The notes under the pieces are model-generated. The model did not search any database. It saw only the letters and a program-made list of their open reading frames with translations, and was not told the DNA's origin. This document shows positions 42,253 through 52,123 of a DNA stretch of 52,178 nucleotides, in pieces. Location of the stretch: the NCBI GenBank assembly GCA_023382655.1, contig JAHDWK010000040.1, forward strand, positions 1-52,178, read 5' to 3'. A program made the translations under genes and the position numbers. This DNA comes from Anaerolineae bacterium (GTDB lineage: Bacteria > Chloroflexota > Anaerolineae > Promineifilales > Promineifilaceae). How positions within the stretch are numbered: the first letter of the stretch is position 1; every line of letters begins with the position of its first letter.

Positions 42253-45200
42253 ATGCAAACCCCTGTAACGTCATGGCAACGTTCACGGCCGTTGGCCCAT
42301 GTATTATTTTTGGCTGTATTGTTAGCAAGTGGCCTGTTTTACCTGTTGGTGCAGGCCCGCCCCACCGAGGCGGCTGCTGACCTCACCATTGAGATCATCA
42401 CCGCCTACAATCTGGTGGTAGATTCCAACGTCGAATCTCCTTCTACTTATGCCCCCTCGGTGGCTACGGTAGCGGGGCGTTTCTGCAATGTGGGCGACAC
42501 CCCCCTGACCAACGCTCAGGGATATATTGGCAATGGAATAACGCCGGGCGTTTACCCCGCACGGGATAGCACTCAGGCAGCTTTCATTGCTGAGCATCCC
42601 CACCTGGCTAACACCGGGAATTATGCGTTTACGCATGTGGGTGGGCAGTTGGGCATGGGGGACGCTTCCCGTTTCATCGGCGCCATTCCCGCCGGCGAGT
42701 GCCGTCTGCAATACTGGCACTTTACCTATCCGCGCCGGGCCAACCCCAATAACAGTGGCACGGCCGTTTGGGGGCAGACCAATGTGCCGCAAGATGACTT
42801 GTGGTTAAACTTTGTTATTTGGGGTACAGCTAACGGTGAAACCGGGTCAGACACCAACAATTCGGCCACCAAACGCATGACCATGCGCAACGAAATTTCG
42901 GCCATGGCGAATAAGATACGGCCGAACCCGGACGGCCAATGGTTCAATACCAACACCTCTGTTGTTGCTCCGGGTGATGTCATTACTTCCAACGGTATTC
43001 TCTATGAATTAGGTGTGGTGCGGCACGGCTTTGACAACGACGGCGATTTTGTGCCGGATTACAATGCCTGGGTGCAGCCGATTGGTGATCCTGATTATGA
43101 CCCCTCCTGTTTCCGGCTCATTCGCACCACTGGTGTGCTGACTGTTTCCCGCAGCGCCGGACAACTCCCACTTATCATTTCTTTTGATGATCAAGACCCG
43201 GCACTGTCCGCTCCTTACGGTGGGCCACTTTACTTCACCAATTTGCCGGACGATAACAATGGTGTGCGTGGTGAAGTTTTCTATACTTTCATGGCCCTCG
43301 ATGGCCCTTGTTCCACCGGGCTTTCCCCTTACCAGGAAGTGGCCTCTGGTTACGACAACGAGAAATTTAATGGTGACTACGGCACCGGTATTCCGCCGGT
43401 TGCCAGTTCTGCGCCGCAGGTGACATTGAATAAAACCAGTGCCCCCACCAGTATTCCCTTGGGCAGCACTACTACTTACAACATCCCCTTTGCCAATGTG
43501 GGTACGGCTGGTTTTGGGCTGGGATTCAGCACAGGTGGTTCGATGCCCCTGGTTATTGAAGATACTGTGCCTCAGGGGATGCAGTACGTCGGAGGTTCGG
43601 CGGCGGCTACTCTCACCTTTACCCCCAATACCGGCGTGACGATTCGCTATTCAACAGATAGCGGCGTGACCTGGACCCTGGCTGATCCTGGTACTGTGAC
43701 CAGCAATGGGCCAAATAATCTGGTGATGGTTCAGTGGTGGTTGAATGATACTTTACCCGCTGGTTCCGCCGGGAACTTTGCCACGTTCCAGGCGACCGTG
43801 CCGTTAGCCTACACGGGTACCCCGTTTATTGAGAATTGCGCCCAGGCCAGTCTGGGTGGCGGTACACCTTTTGCCGAAGCGTGTACCACCAATGTCGTGC
43901 CGGGTAACAACAACATTGGCGATTTTGTCTGGCGGGATGAGGACGCTGATGGTATTCAAGATGGCGGAGCGGAAGCGGGGATTGCCAATATCGGTGTGAC
44001 GTTGTACTACGATGCGGATGGGGATGGTGTGCTGGACGATACTGACCCGCAAGTGGCAACGACAACCACCGATGGCGCGGGTGGATATACATTTGCGAAT
44101 TTGCCAGACGGCCGTTACATCGTTGTTGTGGATCATCTGGATAACGACCTGCCTTCCGGTTATGCCAATACCACCACCCGTTCTTACGCCGTGGCGCTGG
44201 ATCCCACCAGCAGTACCACCACCCCGGTAAACTTTGACGCGGCCGACTTCGGTTTTGGCCCCAGCCTGCGCGTGGTGAAAACCTTGACCTCGCTCAACCC
44301 TGCTTATGTCGGCGAAACCGTCACGTTTGACATTGACCTGACCAACACCTTACCGGGTGATGGCACGGCTCAGGGTTTCTGCACCTATACCATCTGGGCA
44401 ACCATTGACCACCCAAACAGCACATTCAACCCCCCCGGTGGCAACGCTGCCAATGCGCAGTGGGTAAATACGGCCAATGCCCTGTTTGACCCTGATGGCG
44501 CATATGCTGCCACAGTCATGAATGACAATACAGACCTGCTAGGGTTGAGTGGGTTCAATAGGGCGGGACAAGTAGGCAACATCACGTCAGTTCGGTTTGT
44601 GGCCTATGCTCGTGAGATTAACAACCTGAAAGACACTGACCAGTTTGTCGTTCGGGTGTGGGACACACCTGGCGGTGTAGGCGCTGGGGCCGCATTAGCT
44701 ACTTACTCATATACCGGCCTTGCTTATTTTACCGGCGCCGCTGGCTCAAACTACATTGTTACTCAGGATATTACCGGGTTACGTGCTCCCTGGAACTGGA
44801 GTCATTTTGCCGCTGATGTCACCGAAATGCAATTGGAAGGCAATCGCGGTGGTGGTGCGGGCAACTCAGGCGATATTGGCCTGGATGCAGCCGGATATGT
44901 GGTTACTACCGATCAACTTTGTGGTGGGGCGGATACGACCATCTCATACCTGCCGCTGGTGGATACCTATAACCCGGCGCAGTTACAGTTTATCTCGGCT
45001 GACCCCATGCCATCCAGCACCACGCCGGCGGGTACGCTGACCTGGGACAACCTGGGGCCGCTGTATGCCGGTGGCACACGCCGCATCTCGTTGCAGTTCC
45101 GGGCACTGACGGCCGTGGCTGCCCCTGGCACCCTCAATACCGCTACCGTCACTAATCCAGAGTTTATGAACGGCCGTAACGCCAACAACGGCACAGACAA

Positions 45201-48200
45201 TGCCCAGGTGCCCATTCTGGTCTCCGGTTCGATTGCCGGAACAGTTTGGGCTGATACCAACAACTCTGGCTGGAATGCTCCCACCGGTCATAACGCCGGT
45301 GATACCTTCTTGCCCAATGTCCTGGTGCAGCTATACGCCTGTGTCAGCACATTTACGGGCTTGAACATCACCACACCAGGCGCCGCCAATCAACCTTGTA
45401 CCCATGCGAACAACGGCGGTGAATGGCGATTGGTAACGACTGCCCACACCGATGACAATGGTAATTATCTTTTCTCCGGTCTGCGAGACGGGTATTACAA
45501 TGTCATCGTGGATGACACCACTCTGGCTGCTAACTTCACCACCAACAGTGCAGAAGCGACGCCTGCCGGGAATGGCGCCGGCATCACCTGTGGCGCTTGT
45601 GATGATCAGTGGAATTCGTCCACAGCCAACATGAACACCTTTAACAACATTGTGAATGGTGGTGTGGGTGAAAATATTACCAATGTCAGCTTTGGCTACC
45701 GCAATACCACGACCAACGGAGCTATTGTTGGGTATGTGTGGCACGATGTAGACCAAGATGGCGTTTGGGATAGCGGCGAACAGCCGATCAGTGGCGTCAC
45801 CGTTTACTTGTGCGCAGACACAACCAACCCCTGTGATGCGGTGGGCGCTATAGCCACCACCACCACTGACGCCAACGGTTTCTACAGCTTCGAGCGTGCA
45901 CCTGGCAATTATCGCGTGGGTGTTCTGATGCCCAACGGCATGAGCCAGTCGGGCGACCCGGATGCATCGGGAGCCAATTGCGGTGGTAGTTGTGATAACC
46001 AGTCCAATGGCTTTACTCTAGTTGCTCACGAGGTAGAGGGTCCTCGAAACTTTGGCTATTCTGGTGGTTTAAGCATTGGCGACACCATTTATGCTGATTG
46101 GAATGGTGACGGCGACCAGGATGCGGGCGAAGAAGGCATTAGCGGCGTTACCGTTTACCTGTACCGTGATAGTAATAGCAACGGCGTTTTGGATGTCGGT
46201 GAACCACTCCTGGCTACTGATGTAACCGCTGCCAATGGCCTTTACCAGTTTGATAATCTGCCCGGAAATGGCAATGATTATCTGGTGGTTGTCAATGAGG
46301 CAACGCTTCCCGCCGGGTATATGCAGACCGGTGATCCAGGGGAAGCCGGGACGTGTGTGGTGTGTGACGGCCGTCACCCTGTTGAACTCACCACCGCCAG
46401 CATCTTCACTGTAGATTTTGGCTATCAGCCACAAGGATTTGGCTCCATTGGCGACACCGTCTGGCATGACACCAATGCCAACGGCGTCCAGGAAGCGGGA
46501 GAAGCACCGGCTAACGGTGTGGTGGTCAATCTCTATCAAGATCAGAATGGGAATGGCATTCTTGATCCCGAAGATGCGTTTGTGGCTACAGACACAACAG
46601 ACGCCAGCGGCCTTTACGGTTTCACCGGACTGGCTGCCGGTAACTACATTGTTCAAGTGGCGGCTTCCAACTTTGGCGCCGGTCAGGAATTGGCCGGTGA
46701 AACGCTGACGAACAGTGGCGCGACTTACAATGCCGGGCAGAATTCGCACCAGGTGGCGCTGACAGCCGGGGAAAATTATACCGATGCTGACTTTGGTTAC
46801 GCTTCTAGCGCTGTGGGTGACTTTATCTGGCGAGATAACAACGGCGATGGCAATCAGGATTCTGGCGAACCAGGTATCCCTGGCGTAACGGTGTATCTGT
46901 GTGTGAGCGAACCATGTAACAGTGGCACGGCCGTAGCCACTACCACCACCGATACCGATGGCTACTACGCCTTCACCGGGTTGCTGCCCCGCACTGTCTA
47001 CTCGACCACTTTCTATGTGGTAGCCGTAGACACCACCACACTGCCGACTGGTTACAGTCAGACAGGTGACCCTGACCTGACAACAGTTTGCAGTGGGCCA
47101 ACCTGTGACTCTTCGTCCAGACTAACCCTGGCGTTGGGTCAGACGGACCGCAGCCGTGACTTTGGCTATCGGCCGTTGGGCGTCATTGGTGATACGTTGT
47201 GGGTAGATGACGATAACGACGGTATTCGGGACACCAACGAGTCGGGCATTGCCGGTGTGACCATTTACCTCTGTACCGGTTCGCCCTGTAACAGCAGTAC
47301 GGCCGTGTTAACCACCACCACGGACATCAATGGCTACTACAGCTTTGCCGACCTGGATGACAACACCTACTTTGTGGGCGTGGAAGCCACCCAGATACCC
47401 GCCAACCTCACTCAAACTTATGACGCGGATGGCACTATCAACGGCGAAGGTGCAAACATCGAAGTGTCTGGTGGTGTTGTTACCTCCATTGGTGGTAACG
47501 CATGTACGGGCTGTGATCTCAATGTAGACTTTGGTTACCGGTTCACAGGAGCCTTCAATATCAGCGGCACGGTCTTCTTTGACCCCAATGATAATGCCAC
47601 TCAAGACCCCACTGAGACTTATGGTTATCCATCTGTTACCATGTACCTGTGGTACTGTGGTACGGATAATAACTGTAGTACGACCGGTGATAACCGTTAC
47701 ATTGGCTCCACTTCTACCAATGGCACAGGCGACTACTCCTTTACCAGCTTGCCTGCCGGAACGTATTCGGTTTCCGTCAATCGCAACGCGCCCAATCTGA
47801 TTGGGTTGGACCCCACCTTGACCAGTGGGCCAATCACATTCCGCAGCGTGACGATTGGGCCTGACGCCAATGATGTGGACTTTGGTTTCCTTTCCAGCAT
47901 TGACCTCGGTGATTTGCCGGACAGTTACCGGACAACAATGAACGCCGATGGCCCTCGCCATGCGGTGACAACAACGTTGTATCTGGGGGAAACCGTAGCG
48001 CCTGATGTAGACCCCAACGGCCAGGATTCGCTGGCGGCTGATGGGGATGATTCCGATACCGTTGATGATGAAGATGGCGTATTGCAGAGCAGCGGTGGCG
48101 GTGGCGCTTACCATTGGGGCGCCGGTACAGGTTATGTGGATGTAGATGTGGTCGGCACCGGCTGTCTGGTGGCCTGGGTAGATTGGAATCGGAACGGAAC

Positions 48201-48639
48201 TTTTGACACAATTCCAACCATTGGCGGTGTCAGCGAACTGGTTTTGTTACAGCCGGTAAACAATCTGGCAAACCAGCAACTTACTTTTACCAGCCCCACG
48301 TCGGCGGATTACAGCAACACCTATCCTACCGAATTGTTTGCCCGGTTCCGGCTGTTCCCGCCCCATGATGCCCGCTTCAGCAACATGACCGTAGATGGCA
48401 ATGGCTGCCCCACCGCAGCCAATGGGCAAGCCGCGTTGAACAACCTGGTAGGCGGGGTGGCCGAATGGGGTGAGGTGGAAGATTATCGCTTCCAGTTCTT
48501 TAGTCCCACGGCCGTAAACCTGGTCCAGATAAGCACAACCTTTGAGGATGTGGCTGGCTTCTTCGTTTTGCCCATGCTTTTGTTGGTTGTGATAACAGCA
48601 GCAGCGGCGTTGGTGCTTTACCGGCGGAAGCTGGTTTAA
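42253..48639 (+). CDS. Giant SdrD_B repeat surface protein with GEVED domain
   Basis: This 2128-residue exported protein has a signal peptide (about 1-38, ending near ARPTEAAA). N-terminal beta domains include a DUF11-like unit (from about 390, LNKTSAPTSIPLGSTTTYNIPFANVG). A first SdrD_B domain (about 553) is followed by a DUF11 domain (from about 673, VVKTLTSLNPAYVGETVTFDIDLTN). Further SdrD_B domains start near 992, 1156, 1273, 1397, 1519, 1643 and 1768, each with D.N.DG..D..E. calcium loops. A GEVED domain (about 1883-2083, DLPDSYRT...GEVEDYRFQF) follows. The C-terminus is PTAVNLVQIS, a helix (about 2100-2122) and YRRKLV. It probably forms an elongated calcium-stiffened stalk. Domains repeat every 117-125 residues. 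GTGGAGG 10 bases upstream sets the start. Confidence 0.88.
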   Translation: MQTPVTSWQRSRPLAHVLFLAVLLASGLFYLLVQARPTEAAADLTIEIITAYNLVVDSNVESPSTYAPSVATVAGRFCNVGDTPLTNAQGYIGNGITPGVYPARDSTQAAFIAEHPHLANTGNYAFTHVGGQLGMGDASRFIGAIPAGECRLQYWHFTYPRRANPNNSGTAVWGQTNVPQDDLWLNFVIWGTANGETGSDTNNSATKRMTMRNEISAMANKIRPNPDGQWFNTNTSVVAPGDVITSNGILYELGVVRHGFDNDGDFVPDYNAWVQPIGDPDYDPSCFRLIRTTGVLTVSRSAGQLPLIISFDDQDPALSAPYGGPLYFTNLPDDNNGVRGEVFYTFMALDGPCSTGLSPYQEVASGYDNEKFNGDYGTGIPPVASSAPQVTLNKTSAPTSIPLGSTTTYNIPFANVGTAGFGLGFSTGGSMPLVIEDTVPQGMQYVGGSAAATLTFTPNTGVTIRYSTDSGVTWTLADPGTVTSNGPNNLVMVQWWLNDTLPAGSAGNFATFQATVPLAYTGTPFIENCAQASLGGGTPFAEACTTNVVPGNNNIGDFVWRDEDADGIQDGGAEAGIANIGVTLYYDADGDGVLDDTDPQVATTTTDGAGGYTFANLPDGRYIVVVDHLDNDLPSGYANTTTRSYAVALDPTSSTTTPVNFDAADFGFGPSLRVVKTLTSLNPAYVGETVTFDIDLTNTLPGDGTAQGFCTYTIWATIDHPNSTFNPPGGNAANAQWVNTANALFDPDGAYAATVMNDNTDLLGLSGFNRAGQVGNITSVRFVAYAREINNLKDTDQFVVRVWDTPGGVGAGAALATYSYTGLAYFTGAAGSNYIVTQDITGLRAPWNWSHFAADVTEMQLEGNRGGGAGNSGDIGLDAAGYVVTTDQLCGGADTTISYLPLVDTYNPAQLQFISADPMPSSTTPAGTLTWDNLGPLYAGGTRRISLQFRALTAVAAPGTLNTATVTNPEFMNGRNANNGTDNAQVPILVSGSIAGTVWADTNNSGWNAPTGHNAGDTFLPNVLVQLYACVSTFTGLNITTPGAANQPCTHANNGGEWRLVTTAHTDDNGNYLFSGLRDGYYNVIVDDTTLAANFTTNSAEATPAGNGAGITCGACDDQWNSSTANMNTFNNIVNGGVGENITNVSFGYRNTTTNGAIVGYVWHDVDQDGVWDSGEQPISGVTVYLCADTTNPCDAVGAIATTTTDANGFYSFERAPGNYRVGVLMPNGMSQSGDPDASGANCGGSCDNQSNGFTLVAHEVEGPRNFGYSGGLSIGDTIYADWNGDGDQDAGEEGISGVTVYLYRDSNSNGVLDVGEPLLATDVTAANGLYQFDNLPGNGNDYLVVVNEATLPAGYMQTGDPGEAGTCVVCDGRHPVELTTASIFTVDFGYQPQGFGSIGDTVWHDTNANGVQEAGEAPANGVVVNLYQDQNGNGILDPEDAFVATDTTDASGLYGFTGLAAGNYIVQVAASNFGAGQELAGETLTNSGATYNAGQNSHQVALTAGENYTDADFGYASSAVGDFIWRDNNGDGNQDSGEPGIPGVTVYLCVSEPCNSGTAVATTTTDTDGYYAFTGLLPRTVYSTTFYVVAVDTTTLPTGYSQTGDPDLTTVCSGPTCDSSSRLTLALGQTDRSRDFGYRPLGVIGDTLWVDDDNDGIRDTNESGIAGVTIYLCTGSPCNSSTAVLTTTTDINGYYSFADLDDNTYFVGVEATQIPANLTQTYDADGTINGEGANIEVSGGVVTSIGGNACTGCDLNVDFGYRFTGAFNISGTVFFDPNDNATQDPTETYGYPSVTMYLWYCGTDNNCSTTGDNRYIGSTSTNGTGDYSFTSLPAGTYSVSVNRNAPNLIGLDPTLTSGPITFRSVTIGPDANDVDFGFLSSIDLGDLPDSYRTTMNADGPRHAVTTTLYLGETVAPDVDPNGQDSLAADGDDSDTVDDEDGVLQSSGGGGAYHWGAGTGYVDVDVVGTGCLVAWVDWNRNGTFDTIPTIGGVSELVLLQPVNNLANQQLTFTSPTSADYSNTYPTELFARFRLFPPHDARFSNMTVDGNGCPTAANGQAALNNLVGGVAEWGEVEDYRFQFFSPTAVNLVQISTTFEDVAGFFVLPMLLLVVITAAAALVLYRRKLV

Positions 48640-48660
48640 GAGTGTTTAATCGGTTATTGA

Positions 48661-48700
48661 CCCAGGGTCTTGTCAGGTTTCAGATGGGCAAAACCCTGGG
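48661..48700. repeat. CCCAGGGT inverted repeat
   Basis: CCCAGGGT (48661-48668) pairs with ACCCTGGG (48693-48700). It lies between the giant surface-protein gene and the small gene at 48716, and holds a TGTCAGGTTT word related to the palindrome in the SulP gene. It could be a weak terminator. Confidence 0.5.
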
Positions 48701-48715
48701 CGAAACAAAGGATTA

Positions 48716-48901
48716 ATGAAAATGAAAGCTGGAGATTTCAAAGCGCATCTGGAAAGTAAAGGATGTACGGTTTCAGGTTCAGGTGGCCGTTTTACAGTTA
48801 CCTACGGTGGCAAATCAACGCAATATGCGGTATCGGGCGGTAAAGTTGAGAGCTACATGGTAATTGACGTGTGTACAGCACTGGGATTGCCCACGCCGTA
48901 G
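48716..48901 (+). CDS. Small unknown protein
   Basis: This 61-residue protein has a beta-hairpin-like middle (GCTVSGSGGRFTVTYGGKSTQYAVSGGKVESYMV) and helical ends. AAAGGA is 4 bases before ATG 48716 and 10 before ATG 48722. It is followed by a strong terminator, which supports it as a real gene. The fold is vaguely HicA/double-stranded-RNA-binding-like, but the HicA His motif is absent, so I do not assign it. It lies alone between the surface-protein gene and the transglutaminase-like gene. Confidence 0.6.
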   Translation: MKMKAGDFKAHLESKGCTVSGSGGRFTVTYGGKSTQYAVSGGKVESYMVIDVCTALGLPTP

Positions 48902-48974
48902 CCGTGACAGTGAACCAGATAAGCATTTTTCAGGCAATCATTGGTTGCCGATAAGGCTGTCTTTTAGGATGTAA

Positions 48975-49004
48975 AAAAGGGCGAATCTGTCGCCCTTTTC
49001 TTTT
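48975..49004. terminator. Bidirectional intrinsic terminator
   Basis: AAAAGGGCG (48975-48983), loop AATCTGT and CGCCCTTTT (48991-48999) form a 9-bp stem with T runs in both directions. It serves the small gene on the plus strand and the gene ending at 49003 on the minus strand. Confidence 0.88.
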
Positions 49005-50487
49005 ATATCCGGTCTGTCCTGATGTGGCGCAGTAAGGTGTTGGGCGACAGTTTGTGGCCGGCGTTGACGTAGCGGTTGTGCTGGTAGGTCTGGAAGTTCT
49101 GGTCAATGCTGTACCAGGGATGGTAACGGCTGGCGGTTGCTTCCAGGGGGTAAAGGAGGTTAGATTTGCCGGTTGCTTCTAGCAGATGGGTACGGCCGTT
49201 CTGGGTAAATGTGACCCAGGCATGGGCTTCAGTGGGGTGGTCGCCGGTCCATTTGGCCTGGCCGACGACAAATTCGGCCGGTATGCCTAGCTCCACCAGT
49301 TTGCGCCAGGCCCAGAGGGCGTGGTCTTCACAATCACCCTGGCGGCTGGTTTCAAACTCTACCGGATGCAGCCAATGGTCGCGGGTATTAAATTGCTCGT
49401 GGTCAGAGACATAGCGGCACTCCCGTAACCAATTACAAATTTCGGCAACGGTACCCGGCTGTACGCTGCTGGCTCGTTCAAAATACCACTGGAACTCATT
49501 CTGCGAGCCAGTCCCAAAACGGTGAAAGGGTACCGTTTGTGGTTCGCGGTGGTGGGCGGGTTTGATCTGGTAATGGTGTTCCAGCACCGGTAGAAATTCG
49601 AGCAGTGATTGTTGTATCTGGTCTTGCTGGATGGAGAGGGTACGGCCGTGGGTAAAGGTGAGTATCATGGTGTAAGACGGCCGTGTCACCCCTTTATACG
49701 TCACCATCTGCCGTGCTACTCTGGTATTTTGCAGGCTGCTGGTGGTGAACTGTTGCTGCCGCAGGACGTGGCGCACGATGATTTGCTCGTGGCCAAAGGT
49801 AATGCGCCAGGGAAAATTAAACAGCGCCAGGTAAAGCAGCAACAAGCCCAACAAGACGGCAAATATGGCGACGAGCAGCGCCATGATCTTTTCCAGGAAA
49901 TTGGCGCTTTGGTGCATGGCCGCAACCATACCCAGGCCAAAAAAGAGGGATAAAACAACGAGACCCATCACTGATAAAAAAGAAGAGGGTTTACCCCTCA
50001 GGTGACGGGGCAGGGGGGCAGTGACGTATTGGGCGGCAGCGTGGCGCAGCGCCGGGGCGCGCCGTTTGAGTTCGGCTACCAAATAGACGCTTTGTTGGAT
50101 GGAACGTTCGATGTAGCGACGGCCGTGTGTGGTGTGGATAATGATAAAGAGACGATTCTGGCTGACGGCCGTGATGTCATCATAAGGAATAGTATAAGTA
50201 TGATGAAGGAAGTGGAGGGCGACGGCCGTGTCCTGCAATTGCACCCGCATCGTGGATAACACGATGAAAAGAACACCCCACAGCAGCAGCGGCCACATAA
50301 GCAATGTTATAAACAACAAAATCAGCCGCGTGTCCGGAGCGGGCACAGTCCATGCCAACCACAGAAAAAGCAGCCAGAAAAGGAATAGGGCCGGTGCGAT
50401 CATAAACCAGGCGATACGTGCCCCTTGCGCATAACCGTATTGCTTGATCATAGAGTGAATCTTACGCGATTTTTTGTTTTGGATCAT
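49003..50487 (-). CDS. Membrane protein with transglutaminase-like domain
   Basis: This 494-residue protein has two N-terminal helices (about 25-80), a PH-like beta domain and two more helices (about 170-225). A second beta domain (about 226-310, ITFGHEQIIVRHVLRQQQFTTSSL) follows, then a C-terminal transglutaminase-like fold (about 345-440). The triad is C386 in RQGDCEDHALWAWRKL, H422 in EAHAWVTF and E437 in HLLEATG. The domain could act as a protease, cross-linker or cell-wall enzyme. AAGG lies about 6 bases before ATG 50487; the longer frame to 50544 has no ribosome site. It is divergent from the HtrA gene, with about 180 bases between starts. Confidence 0.78.
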   Translation of the reverse strand: MIQNKKSRKIHSMIKQYGYAQGARIAWFMIAPALFLFWLLFLWLAWTVPAPDTRLILLFITLLMWPLLLWGVLFIVLSTMRVQLQDTAVALHFLHHTYTIPYDDITAVSQNRLFIIIHTTHGRRYIERSIQQSVYLVAELKRRAPALRHAAAQYVTAPLPRHLRGKPSSFLSVMGLVVLSLFFGLGMVAAMHQSANFLEKIMALLVAIFAVLLGLLLLYLALFNFPWRITFGHEQIIVRHVLRQQQFTTSSLQNTRVARQMVTYKGVTRPSYTMILTFTHGRTLSIQQDQIQQSLLEFLPVLEHHYQIKPAHHREPQTVPFHRFGTGSQNEFQWYFERASSVQPGTVAEICNWLRECRYVSDHEQFNTRDHWLHPVEFETSRQGDCEDHALWAWRKLVELGIPAEFVVGQAKWTGDHPTEAHAWVTFTQNGRTHLLEATGKSNLLYPLEATASRYHPWYSIDQNFQTYQHNRYVNAGHKLSPNTLLRHIRTDRI

Positions 50488-50668
50488 GATGACCTTAGTT
50501 TTAGACTGTGCGCAGTGACGGCCGTTATCCCGAACTCTCACCATGAGATTACATGGCTTTCATACATTTTTTACAAATACGGGGGAAAATCGGGACAGTT
50601 TTGTAAAATGGGTATAGAAATTAGAGATTGGCGGTTGCCAAGTTCAAAAACTGAAAGGAGAAACGATT

Positions 50669-52021
50669 TTGAATAAAGTCAAAACCTTCCCTATTGTTCT
50701 TATTTTGCTTCTGCTGCTGGCGACGGGGTGTGGCAACCTGCCGCAGGAAGCGACCGTGCCGGTGTTGAGTGGTGAGGGTGAAACCACCAGTAATGTGGAG
50801 ACAGGTATTGTGCCCGCTGTGGACATCTCGGTTCCCGTGGCGCAGAGTGTGCCGGACACAGCCGTGTCTGGTGACATTGTCACCGAACAAACCTACGTCA
50901 ATATTTACAAACAGGCCAACCCTGGCGTGGTCAACATTCAGGTGGTTGGCAACGCCACTAGCAGCATGTTCCAACTGCCAGAAGGCCAAATACCCGATAT
51001 TCCCGAACATGAAGAGATACCGGAAGGGTTTGAAGATTTTTTTGAGAATCTGCCCGAGGATTTTGACCCCGAAGACATTCCCCAATTCCCCTCTACCGGG
51101 CAAGGATCCGGTTTCGTCTATGACAAAGAAGGGCACATTATCACCAACAACCACGTGATAGAAGGCGCGACCGATATTACCGTTATCTTTGCCGATGGCA
51201 CAGAAGCGGAAGCCACTATTGTGGGTGCTGACCCCGGCTCTGATCTGGCAGTCATTAAAGTGGATGTACCTGCTGACCAGCTTGTGCCTCTGGTAATTGG
51301 CGATTCTGATATGCTGGAAGTGGGGCAGTTGGTGGCGACAATCGGCAATCCTTTTGGGCTGGATGGTTCGATGTCTACCGGCATTGTGTCTGGTTTGGGG
51401 CGTACCCTACCCGGCGCAGTCGCTCCTGGCGGCGCGCAATTCAACATTCCCAATATCATCCAGACCGATGCCGTGATCAATCCGGGTAATTCAGGCGGCC
51501 CCCTGCTGAATCTGGATGGTCAGGTAATTGGCGTCAACACGGCCATTCAAACCGACCCCTCTAGCTTTGCTCTGACGCCCAGTTTTGGCGGTGTGGGTTA
51601 TGCCGTCCCCGTGAATATCCTGAAGCGGGTTGTGCCGCAGTTGATTGAAAATGGTTCGGTGGAAACCGCCTGGATGGGTATTTCCGGCAGCCAGATGACC
51701 CGTGATGTGGCTGAAGCCATGGGACTGGAGGTATCACAGCGGGGTGTGCTGGTGCAGGAAGTGCTGCAAGATGGCCCGGCGGCCAAAGCCGGTCTGCGCG
51801 GTAGCAGTGGCACTACCCAAATTGATGGTTTTGATGTATTCATCGGCGGGGATGTAATTGTAAAAATTGACGACCAGCCGGTAAATCAGTTTGATGACTT
51901 ACTGGGTTACATTGTGACCCAGGCCAGTGTGGGCCAGACGGTCACGATTCAGGTTATCCGCGATGGGGAGTTGATGGATATAAGCCTGACGTTGGAGGCA
52001 CGGCCGTCGGTCAATCCGTAA
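50669..52021 (+). CDS. HtrA/DegP-like serine protease lipoprotein
   Basis: This 450-residue exported protease starts at TTG 50669 (AAAGGAG 8 bases upstream; no ATG fits). It has a lipobox ATGC (lipid Cys 21) and an acidic low-complexity linker (LPEGQIPDIPEHEEIPEGFEDFFENLPEDFDPED, about 103-138). The trypsin-like domain has H162 in TNNHVIEG, D192 in DPGSDLAVIKV and S275 in NPGNSGGPL. One C-terminal PDZ domain (about 335-440, MGISGSQ...GLRGSSG...GDVIVKIDDQPV) follows. It would degrade or hold unfolded proteins on the outer face of the membrane. Long acidic linkers are not typical of classic DegP. It ends in a strong terminator. Confidence 0.92.
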   Translation: MNKVKTFPIVLILLLLLATGCGNLPQEATVPVLSGEGETTSNVETGIVPAVDISVPVAQSVPDTAVSGDIVTEQTYVNIYKQANPGVVNIQVVGNATSSMFQLPEGQIPDIPEHEEIPEGFEDFFENLPEDFDPEDIPQFPSTGQGSGFVYDKEGHIITNNHVIEGATDITVIFADGTEAEATIVGADPGSDLAVIKVDVPADQLVPLVIGDSDMLEVGQLVATIGNPFGLDGSMSTGIVSGLGRTLPGAVAPGGAQFNIPNIIQTDAVINPGNSGGPLLNLDGQVIGVNTAIQTDPSSFALTPSFGGVGYAVPVNILKRVVPQLIENGSVETAWMGISGSQMTRDVAEAMGLEVSQRGVLVQEVLQDGPAAKAGLRGSSGTTQIDGFDVFIGGDVIVKIDDQPVNQFDDLLGYIVTQASVGQTVTIQVIRDGELMDISLTLEARPSVNP

Positions 52022-52030
52022 TGCGTGAAC

Positions 52031-52053
52031 CGTAATTCGTAATCCGTAATCCG
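52031..52053 (+). repeat. CGTAATTCGTAATCCG dispersed repeat
   Basis: CGTAATTCGT, AATCCGTAAT and CCG follow one another just after the htrA stop. The words match the repeats at 20979 and inside recD2 at 21949. Confidence 0.55.
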
Positions 52054-52092
52054 AAGCCCGATGAGACTCTCCGTTTCATCGGGCTTTTTTTT
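52054..52092 (+). terminator. Intrinsic terminator of the HtrA gene
   Basis: AAGCCCGATGA (52054-52064) pairs with TCATCGGGCTT (52076-52086) as a perfect 11-bp stem, followed by a T run to 52092. Confidence 0.92.
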
Positions 52093-52123
52093 GCTCGATC
52101 CCCACCAATGCCCGATAATCTTT

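Noticed and set aside
48716..48901. HicA-like toxin
   Set aside because: Overall size and strand pattern are similar, but the catalytic His and the G.H/VPVH motifs are missing and no hicB is nearby.
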